DNA from: Epiperipatus broadwayi
Taxonomy: Eukaryota; Onychophora; Udeonychophora; Euonychophora; Peripatidae
Direction: 5' to 3'
Length of the DNA stretch: 64,000 nt
Assembly (NCBI GenBank): GCA_028023455.1
Contig: JAQFVV010006427.1
Coordinates: 1,054,001 to 1,118,000 of the forward strand
Part shown: positions 38,256-55,077 of the stretch, in pieces
How the letters are laid out: each line of letters begins with the position of its first letter
How positions within the stretch are numbered: position 1 is the stretch's first letter
Made by a program: the position numbers and the translations under genes
Notes under the pieces: generated by a model
Told to the model about the DNA's origin: nothing
Seen by the model: only the letters and a program-made list of their open reading frames with translations
The model's database searches: none

Positions 38256-40908
38256 GGATGGGGTGGGTGACAAGTGGAAGAAAAAAACATGGGGTGATGG
38301 AAAAATCATCATCACTCCCAGTCCATTTAAAATAAAATATTTATAAAAAGTATATTTAAGTAAAAAATATTTAAGGGAGCAAGAGATCTAAAAATCTGTG
38401 AGATCATTGAGAGATTGGCAGAGCAACCATAAATCCACCAGCACTACAATTTAAAAAATAAGTACAAGAAAATACTCGAGAAAAATAACCATCCCTCATC
38501 ATCATTGATGGGAATAAACAAATCAGTACAATAAGTCAGAATAAAATCAACAGTCAATCTTGTGACTGGATTTGATATGGGTCTTCTGTAGACCAGGCTA
38601 ACTATTGAGCCTTTGCCAGCTTAGGCAATTATTTAACCATTAATTCAGAGGCACAAACTAAGTGCTCATCCATCAGAATACATAACCAGAAAAATCTAAA
38701 CAATAATGCTGGGATATTAAAACATGCTGATTATCATCAATAACTCAGGCCATTTGTAGTGGCCAACCATAAACTTAAATTTTTAATAAGACTAAAGTAA
38801 AATAAAAGATAATAGTGCATGGGCTTTAAAGAGTATTCTCTTTTGCACCAACCAGGATGATTATTGATCATCTCTGAATGCCCTAAAGCACTAAATACAC
38901 ATCCCCATTTATATATTCATCCCATGCATGAATCTAGCTCAGAGAAAATAAGCTCTATTACTGTATGTGACCAAGAGATGATGGAAACAATTTTAACAAT
39001 TAAATATAAGTTTATTATTAACAAAAAAATAAATGATATTTAAGGTCTGATAAAGGTTCTGATTTTGAAAAGTATACATAGTTATATACACACTAAAATT
39101 TTTACATTCATTTACATGGTCAATACATTAGATTTACTTAAAACCCATTTAGCACACATGCATGTGGCTTGATACAAAATAAACATGTTTGAATTTACAT
39201 TTAATTTTAAAAAATGATCAAAATTTTACATATAAGTGTCTATCTGACACTCATTGCTATTTACAATACAATTGACATATTTGAATTGTTACAAAATAAT
39301 TATCAAAATCTTAAATTATATAAAAATACAATAAATGATTAAAATTTCAGTTAAATGAAATACATTTTACATACAAGGTTTACTGAAACACGTATATATA
39401 ATTTGCACAGATGTGCAAAACATTAATTTATCTACATAACATTTGTATTTATCACAATAAAATTATTAAAGATTATTTTCACAATTTAATTCTCTTTGCT
39501 GAATATATTCTTTTTCTTAAAAGAACTACTAATTTTTTGACAGTTAATTGATTCTGTTTGGAAAACATACATAAATTTCTCACATATACGTGTGTATCAA
39601 TATTTAAAAAAATCAGTTTATCAAATTCTATTACAGCTTTCATTTATTCTTTAAAAAATATATAGTCAATTTTCCAGAGATTAGAAAGCTTTTCATTAGG
39701 TTACCTCTTAACTAATTATAAATGTCTTTAAATTTAAAAATATAGATTTAAAATGTCTATCAAATGAATTATTGAAAAACAACTCACTTTTGTATGCAAG
39801 TTTATCTATGCCCCTCTGCATACAGACACAACAGCATATGTATAACTACTTTATTCAGCTGGTATTTCTCTTGGGCAAGCTGTTTTTTGTCAATCCAGGC
39901 AATTGTGATCATCTGGTAAAAGTATCTAATTCAGGTATGGTTGGCTTTTTTTCCTTCTGTAATCAGTTCCAATTATACTTGGATTTTGTAAGCTTCAGGT
40001 CAGCAAGCTGTTTTTACAGAACACTTTTAAGGCTATGAATTACAAAGAATCTTGACCCTTTTCCTCCATGTGAATTTAAACTCCATCATTGAACTCAATA
40101 GCAGCTACTTCCTTGCATTCTTACATCCTCGTAGCAGTTCTCTCTATATTCTACTAGCCATATCTGCAGCTAGCTGTATTGTTGCCATTCTTTGCTACAG
40201 TTACCAACTCTTCACAAAATATTTTGGCTAATTTTGTAGCTAGCTCTTCTGCTAACTGCTTTCCAAAAATATTAAAGCCAAAATTTGCAGTTGGCCTAGT
40301 TGGCCACTGCTTAAAATATTACAACCAGACTCCTCTGGTCAACTCTTACAAAACTGCAAGCAAAAACTAACTGATATTTTTTTTATAACCTTGATTAGGT
40401 CAGGTGACAAAAACACAGTGGCTGTTTTTAATCAGTATAATCTATTTGAAAACAAGCTGGAAAATTCTATCAAAGTGTGATATTCATGTTTTTACTTTAC
40501 TCTTTGGAATTTGACCAAGGGTGTGATAATCCTTTAGAATTTTTAATCTACAAAAAATTTTAACTAAGTAATAGAAATGCAAATAAGCATTAATTAAAAA
40601 AAATATTTTATACAAGTATTAATTAAAAGATTTTAAAAAAATAAATTATGCTTTTTTTCATTTCATTTCAAAATCAGAATTACAAATATTATTATCAGAC
40701 CTTTTTTAAAATACTTATTTCACAATGAAATTTTATTTTAAACCCAGAGGTATTTAACCCTTTACTTATTATTATTTTATTTTAGGAAATATAGAAAAAT
40801 ATCTACAAAAACTTATCCTGTGTTTATTTCTACTTTTCCTTTATTTTACATATATATATATTCACATACACTATATTAGTGTGTGTTATGTAACCCAACT
40901 GGTTACAA
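38256..40908 (-). mobile_element. LTR-like element family X, copy 2 (inverted)
   Basis: Reverse complement of 17009-20251, with the same two termini: GGTTACAA next to a TA tract on the right and GGATGGGGTGGGTG on the left. The TATA/initiator pair (40369-40387) and the AATAAA signal (about 39011-39016) are kept. It is about 600 bases shorter, partly because it lacks the 18285-18700 segment of copy 1. Open frames inside it (39772-40370) show no protein family features. Confidence 0.6.
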
Positions 40909-41017
40909 TATATATATATATATATGGGATTTGAACTCAGACTTTCAAGCACCCATCAACTATCCATACTATTTCATACAACTGATACACATGACCACAC
41001 CCATGTAGAAAAGATAA

Positions 41018-41077
41018 ATAATCAGCAATACACATATTTCATGCTAAACCAGCACTCATCAGTTGGTCTAGATTATC
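41018..41077 (-). ncRNA. Hammerhead ribozyme, type A, intact core
   Basis: Minus strand: outer stem I GATAATC with GATTATT, inner stem I CAA/TTG, core CTGATGA then G, stem II TGCT-ggttt-AGCA, GAAA, stem III AUA-ug-UGU (one G-U), A. All catalytic positions are present. Confidence 0.8.
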
Positions 41078-41200
41078 ATCTCCCACATATATATAATCAG
41101 TGCTCAGTTTAAATTAAGATAGCAAATCCTCACACTTTAATGCTCAGGCTTCAATCTACTTAATTAAACTGAGCACTGATTATATATATATGTGGGAAAT

Positions 41201-41261
41201 GATAATATGGACCAACTGAAGAGTGCTGGTTTAGCATGAAATACATATATTGGTAATTATC
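41201..41261 (+). ncRNA. Hammerhead ribozyme, type A, A at variable position 7
   Basis: Plus strand: outer stem I GATAAT/ATTATC, inner CCAA/TTGG, core CTGAAGA (position 7 tolerates any base), stem II TGCT-ggttt-AGCA, GAAA, stem III AUA-ca-UAU, A. Likely still able to fold and perhaps to cleave. Confidence 0.78.
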
Positions 41262-41411
41262 TTTTCTAAATGTGTGTGGTACATGGGTATCAGTTGTATG
41301 AGATAGTGTTGATAGTTGATGGGTGCTTGAAAGTCTGAGTTCAAATCCCCTATATTTACAATTAAAATTCCAGGTTTGTGGAGAGTGCCTGGTTTTCATA
41401 TATATATATAT

Positions 41412-49680
<8,269 letters not shown>

Positions 49681-49689
49681 AAAAATTAA

Positions 49690-50510
49690 GGAAATCTGCT
49701 GTAAATAGTGTAAATAAATTGTTTATTTATTTGTTGTTAGTAATAAACTTTGTTAAATTTTGTTATTTCCAAAATTTTGTGTCCGAGTTATTTATTTCTC
49801 CACATCACTGCATGAAATCACGATATATGCATAATAATCAAAACAAATATATAATTTTGAAAAAAAAAGATAAATAGAGAATTATTTTAAGAATTTTAAA
49901 TATTTTATTGGTATTCATTATAATTAAATAATCATAATTTTACATTATTTTATTGGTCATAAATCAGTTATCACAATATTATATTAAATTATATGCTATC
50001 AGTTGTCACACATATTTTGTTTGTCAGATTATTAAAATGCTACCACATATTTATTATATCATTACATGAAGATATAAGATCATATTATATTATTTCATTA
50101 TTTTATTATGGTAATAAAATTATAGTAAAAAGAAAAGATATACAGAATTAGTTAAACAATGAAGAATATTATTACTGTTATTTATTATTATTAATTTCAG
50201 TGTAGTAGATTATGACATAAAATTCCTTCTCATATTTTACTACCGTATTTTAAAATTAGCTTAGAATAAACTTTATGAACCTGAGATTATTTTATTTGAG
50301 CTAGATTATTACTAAATAGAAGATTAAGACTTAATTATTAGTTTAATCTTAGTGAGTAGAAGTTATTAAAGTCATAAGAATACTATGAGTTTGTTATTTG
50401 AAATAGTAATAATGGGGGATAGTGTTCTTATGCCATTGAGGTAGTATCCTGGGGAATATTGGCTCAATGTAATCTATCTTGTCACCTGTATTTTCACTTT
50501 AAGTCTCATG
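49690..50510 (+). repeat. Unclassified interspersed repeat, copy 2
   Basis: Direct-orientation match to 560-1310. Shared pieces in order: 'aataaact.tgtt', 'gtgtc.gagtta' with 'tttctccacat', 'ttattggtcataa', 'tatgacataaaattcc', 'tatgaacctgagatt' and 'gtgttcttatgccattg.g.tagtatc'. Some segments differ by small insertions. No coding capacity. Confidence 0.6.
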
Positions 50511-50712
50511 AAAATATTAAATATTTATTTAATTTATTTTTATAAACTGAACCTTATTTGTATATTAAATCTGAGCTAGAACCCGTTTTATTTCATATCA
50601 TATACTATTCTGGAATTGAGGATGCATGAGATTACAGGTTGGATTATGGCCCCCAATGTGGTTGGCATGATGTGTAGTGGAGCTACACATAGTACAGGTT
50701 AGAATATATATA

Positions 50713-53292
50713 TTGAAACAGAAATGCTGTTTCACATGTGTATGTATTCTAAGAGCTATTTTACCCTCCCACCTAAAAAAACAGCAGATGTATTAAAAAA
50801 AGTTGATCTTATATGTATTTTTTAAAAAAAAATAAAGCAAAAAGTTTATAAATTTAAAAGAAAATCATTATTTTCTATAACTGAGAAAAAAAAATAAACC
50901 TTCATTATTGATTTTATAATTTTAGATTTTGATATAAATACATCACTCATATTTATTTAAAGCTGGCATTTTTTAAAATATTATATTTTTAAGTTTTGAA
51001 ATGATGTTGTCGTACAAAGTGTAATAATCACTTGAGGCAGTCTTATCAGATTGAAAAACATGGCTTAATCCTTATGATTTCTTATCTGTCTTTCTAAAAG
51101 TAGTGTCCAATCTTTAAGAAGAAAAAAGCACTCAGGCTTAAATGAAGGCTGTGTAACAAATCAGATACAATGGGCAGTGCTGCTTAATCAATCCAGAGGT
51201 CAGAGTATAAATAGTGGAGTTTGAAGTTCAGAGGAGGAGATTTAAAGATTTTATTTTAGATTTTAAAAGGAGTTAAAGAAGTAAGAAAAGTGAAGACTTA
51301 AAAAGTTAAAATTTTTATCTAAGTGTTACTTAACTGTTTAGTTGACAGCTGATTTTCATCATCTTGGGATATAACATTTACAGCCACTATTAATGATGAA
51401 AAAAGAAAATCTTAACAAGGAAATAATAATGATGGAAGGCTAATCAGTAACAGCTTCCTCTCTTTGTCCAAAGCCATGGTTCTCCAAAATTTTTCTGAGT
51501 GAACATCATGGAAAGTAAATAATGCCATTCAACTTAAATACAATGACCCCTTTTTGAATGCAGTAGCATCCTGAAGTGAGAGAACAAACTGGATAAAATG
51601 AAGATAACAATTTTATAAAATATTTAATATGTATGTGTGTTTATAAAAGACAAAACAAAATGTCTTTCTTAGAAAAGAAAAAAAATTATGAATAAATATA
51701 GCTATGTGAAAGTATATTTTATTAGTGATAAATTATAAATACGAAAAATATCTATAATCAAAAGGCATTTTATTTAATACTTATATGTGTTTATAAAAGA
51801 CAAAACAAAATGTCTTTTTAAAGAAAATTATGAATAAATGTAGCTATGCAGTGATAAATTATAAATGAAACTGCTGATCAATTTATATGTAGAAACATAC
51901 ATCTGTGGCAGATCAAACAAGAATATTTATGCTATATATTAAAATAACTAAATAAAAATTACAAATGCTTGCACGCATATTGATTGTATATGAAAATTAC
52001 ATACAACTATAACTGGCTAAATTATAAATGAAACTGCTTATCAACTTATATGTAGAAACATACATCTGTGGCAGACCAAATAACAATATTTATGCTATAT
52101 ATTAGATATAGTTTTACTTCTCACTATTATGTAAAACATATAATTGTTAATTAGAGAAGATATAAAATACTAAGCTATATATTAGAATAACTAAATAAAA
52201 ATTACAAATGCTTACATGCATATTGATTGTATATAAATATTACATATAACTATAACTGGATAAATTATAAATGAAACTGCTTATCAACTTATATGTAGAA
52301 ACATATGTCTGTGGCAGACCAAACAACAATGTTTATGCTATATATTTGAATAACTAAATAATGAATTACAAATGCTCACATGCATATTGATTGTATATAA
52401 ATAAAATAATGAAACTTATGCACATAAATGCACTTTTATACTTGACTGGATTATGAATAGTCCACAAACATGGAATTGCTTACATTACCGGTTTACCTAC
52501 CCATGATAAATTTAAAAATAATGAAGTACTATATGAATTAGAAATTCTTACATGCATATTGATTGTATATGAATAAAATAATGAAACTTATGTGCACAAA
52601 TGTACATTTATTCTTGACTGAATTATAGAAGCTTCACAAGTCTGGAATTGCTCATCTTATCTATTTACCTACCTAAAAAAGATATACAGATATGGAATGA
52701 ATAGTTAAAAATATTCATGCAGTATTGGTAGACATCTGCTTGATAAAAGACCCTTTGAATTCTTTACCCAAGATAAATTAAAATGAGCCTTCATTTGAAA
52801 TGAAGGATGAACTTTATTAGAAGGACATGCAAATGAACTATTGATCAATAAAGTTCTTCTAACCTTTTCATAAATGAACTGAAAATGAATTGTCACATGG
52901 ATATGAAGGAACTTTATTAGAAGAACCTACAAATTAATTGTTAAATAAAATTGTTATTATTTAAAATAGTTGTTCAGTTCTATTTTTTTGTATCATTTAT
53001 CATTCATTTCATTTGTTCATGAGAATTTCATGCCTCCTGAACTAGACATAGGTAAGTCAGCTTGTAGTGAGATGGATCTCTAGTGGTGCCATTTGGAAAA
53101 CCAAAGACAGAAATGTCTAGATGCTTCCAGTCTCTATGGTGCGACATCCTCTGATGAGCAGGAAATATTGTTGTAGGGTGGGGATAACATCTGCATTGGA
53201 GAATTCCAATTGATAGTTCCTTCCTGCAACATGCACATCAGGAAATTGTTACAACCAAGGTAATAAAAAGGTTGTATCGGGTCTGGTTACAA
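50713..53292 (+). mobile_element. LTR-like block, TTGAAACAG...CTGGTTACAA
   Basis: Begins TTGAAACAG after a TA tract and ends CTGGTTACAA before the TA tract at 53293-53311. The termini are loosely inverted (TTGAAACAG against TTGTAACCAG). A perfect 7-bp hairpin (GAAACAG...CTGTTTC, 50715-50733) lies at the left end. A TATA box (TATAAATAG, 51206-51214) fits a promoter. The middle is filled with tandem repeats (51616-52650). No proteins. Boundaries are uncertain. Confidence 0.4.
51616..52650 (+). repeat. Degenerate tandem repeats, units of about 150-240 bases
   Basis: One unit beginning 'gaaactgct.atcaa' starts at 51867, 52030 and 52273. The second is longer by an 81-base insertion that includes a duplicated 'ctatatatta'. 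A related pair containing 'gtttataaaagacaaaaca' starts near 51635 and 51787, and 'tgcatattgattgtatat' recurs five times between 51975 and 52570. There is no ribozyme core in these units. Probably a minisatellite grown inside the LTR-like block. Confidence 0.7.
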
Positions 53293-53410
53293 TATATATA
53301 TATATATATATAACCAAAACTGTCTAACACTATACTAGCAAAAAATAAAAATGCAAAACCATAAAACAATACAATACTAGATTAAATTCAAAATTTTACC
53401 AAAATCCTTA

Positions 53411-53450
53411 CACAACCATGGTTTCATCTACAAATAGAACTTCTCAAGTG
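53411..53450 (-). ncRNA. Hammerhead-like ribozyme with U3-A8 core, PLE3 left arm
   Basis: Minus strand: CAC/GTG stem I, TTGAGAA in the place of CTGANGA, stem II TCTA-tttg-TAGA, GAAA, stem III CC-at-GG, UU. Compared with the canonical core, C3 is U and G8 is A, so the 3-8 pair would be U-A in place of C-G. The closing stem II pair is a G-U with a bulge rather than G-C. Downstream of the nuclease stop as in PLE1, with a short TA run in between. Confidence 0.5.
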
Positions 53451-53510
53451 AAAATCAACCTAAAGAAAAACATATATATATATATACAAACAAAGAAACC
53501 TTCCCATAAT

Positions 53511-54170
53511 TCATTTCAAACTCCACTTTCCCTTAATATCAAAAGAAATCTTCATAAGAATGATAGCCTCAGAATCAAGGAGTTTTATCATCAAAGTCTC
53601 CTTTATTCTTCTTTTTAATTCATTCTTTTCATAAAAAATAATCAAAGCATTGTTAAACAATATTCTATGACCTGTATTCAATTCATGAATATGTAAAGCT
53701 GAGTTAAGATACCTATGTTTAACTCTACTTATATGAACCTTAACCCTTTCATTAAGGCTAAATTTACTCTGGCCTACATAAAATTTACCACAACTACATG
53801 GAATTTTATAAACAATACCAGGAATAGACCTACTATCAATAGACTGCTTTGAACCATTAAGTAATGAATTCAAATCAGAAACTTTCCTCCATTCAACCTT
53901 CTTTCCACCTAACAAATGACTATTCCTATAAACCAAATTATAAATTGATGCTTTAAATGGTAAAGACATATAATCATCATCCTTACCAACAAAATTTTTA
54001 TCATCCAAATCATGACTATAAACATCATTATTAAATACCACTTTTTTAATAAAATCATGACTATAACCCAATTCTACATATTCAGCAGCAAATTGACTCC
54101 TTTGAATATCAGCATCATTATTAAAATTATTAAGCCTTCTATTCCGACAACAAAAATTCAACAAAGACAT
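53511..54170 (-). CDS. Intact GIY-YIG nuclease ORF from a Penelope-like element
   Basis: 219 codons from ATG to TAA with no interruption. The N-terminal half (residues 1-110) corresponds to the PLE linker between RT and nuclease. The GIY-YIG nuclease follows: GIVYKIPC (118-125), KFYVGQ (129-134), an arginine helix NERVKVHI (140-147), the SALHIHELNTGHRI segment (157-170) and ELKRRIKETLMIKLLDSE (184-201), whose glutamate fits the family's metal-binding residue. The RT is absent, so this would be a free-standing nuclease if translated. The first ATG lies directly at the palindrome joint. No promoter is seen, and it may simply be a young truncated copy. Confidence 0.7.
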   Translation of the reverse strand: MSLLNFCCRNRRLNNFNNDADIQRSQFAAEYVELGYSHDFIKKVVFNNDVYSHDLDDKNFVGKDDDYMSLPFKASIYNLVYRNSHLLGGKKVEWRKVSDLNSLLNGSKQSIDSRSIPGIVYKIPCSCGKFYVGQSKFSLNERVKVHISRVKHRYLNSALHIHELNTGHRILFNNALIIFYEKNELKRRIKETLMIKLLDSEAIILMKISFDIKGKWSLK

Positions 54171-54176
54171 TTTTTT

Positions 54177-54210
54177 GATTAGGCCTGATAGTTATCAGAC
54201 TTTTATACAT
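54177..54210. repeat. Centre of the PLE3 palindrome, with a perfect hairpin
   Basis: The 34-base spacer between the two PLE3 arms contains CTGATAGTTATCAG (54185-54198), a six-base-pair hairpin with a two-base loop. With arms of about 850 bases on both sides, the locus would form a very long hairpin if transcribed. Confidence 0.85.
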
Positions 54211-54216
54211 AAAAAA

Positions 54217-54863
54217 ATGTCTTTGTTGAATTTTTGTTGTTGGAATAGAAGGCTTAATAATTTTAATAATGATGCTGATATTCAAAAAAGTCAATTTGCT
54301 GCTGAATATGTAGAATTGGGTTATAGTCATGATTTTATTAAAAAAGTGGTATTTAATAATAATGTTTATAGTCATGATTTGGATGATAAGAATTTTGTTG
54401 GTAATGATGATGATTATATGTCTTTACCATTTAAAGCATCAATTTATAATTTGGTTTATAGAAATAGTCATTTTTAGGTGGAAAGAAGGTTGCATGGAGG
54501 AAAGGTTCTGATTTGAATTCATTACTTAATGGTTCAAAGCAGTCTATTGATAGTAGGTCTATTCCTGGTATTGTTTATAAAATTCCATGTAGTTGTGGTA
54601 AATTTTATGTAGGCCAGAATAAATTTAGCCTTAATGAAAGGATTATGGTTCATATAAGTAGAGTTAAACATAGGTATCTTAACTCAGCTTTATATATTCA
54701 TGAATTGAATACAGGTCATAGAATATTGTTTAACAATGCTTCAGTTATTTTTTATGAAAAGAATGAGTTAAAAAGAAGAATAAAGGAGACTTTGATGATA
54801 AAACTCCTTGATTCTGAGGCTATCAATCTTATGAAGACTTCTTTTGATATTAAGGGAAGGTGA
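54217..54863 (+). pseudogene. GIY-YIG nuclease ORF, one-base frameshift
   Basis: Counterpart of the intact minus-strand ORF. A single-base deletion in the run near 54473 (codons for SHLLGG) shifts the frame to a stop at 54475-54477. The nuclease resumes in another frame at 54513-54863 with GIVYKIPC, FYVGQ, the arginine helix and RRIKETLMIKLLDSE, ending at TGA 54861-54863. Apart from the frameshift it is almost identical to the other arm. Confidence 0.85.
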
Positions 54864-54897
54864 AGTTTGAAATGAATTATGGGAAGGTTTGTTTGTT

Positions 54898-54898
<1 letters not shown>

Positions 54899-54938
<40 letters not shown>
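54899..54938. repeat. (TA)n tract in the PLE3 3' tail
   Basis: Twenty TA units between the nuclease stop and the hammerhead-like motif. The left arm has only about ten units at the matching place (53468-53486), so this tract has changed length since the arms arose. Confidence 0.95.
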
Positions 54939-54941
<3 letters not shown>

Positions 54942-54959
54942 TTCCTTTAGGTTGATTTT

Positions 54960-55003
54960 TACTTGAGAAGATCTATTTGTAGTAGATGAAACCATGGTCG
55001 TGT
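54960..55003 (+). ncRNA. Hammerhead-like ribozyme with U3-A8 core, PLE3 right arm
   Basis: Plus strand: stem I UAC/GUG (one U-G), TTGAGAA (54963-54969), stem II ATCTA/TAGAT (five pairs, loop of seven), GAAA (54988-54991), stem III CC-at-GG, then UC, the preferred cleavage triplet GUC. The same U3 and A8 changes as in the left arm and in PLE4. Confidence 0.5.
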
Positions 55004-55077
55004 AAGGATTTTGGTAAAATTTTGAATTTAATCTAGTATTGTATTGTTTTATGGTTTTGTATATATATATGTATATA

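Larger units (their letters stand above)
40922..41370. mobile_element. Head-to-head pair of type A hammerhead repeats
   Basis: Left arm (minus) 40925-41160, right arm (plus) 41161-41370. The outer ends 'gggatttgaactcagacttt' and 'agtctgagttcaaatcccc' are mirror images, and TA tracts flank both sides (40909-40924 and 41399-41411). The joint lies at about 41160. The right arm begins at 'aattaaactgagcactgatt', so it is the shorter partner. Both ribozymes keep nearly all core bases. Confidence 0.8.
53300..54176 (-). mobile_element. Penelope-like element 3, left arm of a palindrome
   Basis: Minus-strand C-terminal PLE segment (nuclease ORF, 3' tail with hammerhead-like motif), bordered by a TA tract at 53293-53311. 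It faces a nearly identical plus-strand copy starting at 54211, with only 34 bases between them. Both arms begin at the same base, six or seven A residues before the same ATG, which differs from the unequal truncation in PLE1 and PLE2. Confidence 0.85.
54211..55060 (+). mobile_element. Penelope-like element 3, right arm of the palindrome
   Basis: Plus-strand copy of the left arm with only scattered differences, such as R9 to W and K63 to N in the encoded protein, and a long TA tract (54899-54938) where the left arm has a short one. Ends next to a TA-rich stretch at 55061-55078, which then begins the next LTR-like block. Confidence 0.85.

Noticed and set aside
51616-52650. Candidate CRISPR or ribozyme satellite
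   Set aside because: Units are adjacent without unique spacers, and no CTGATGA/GAAA pair occurs in them.
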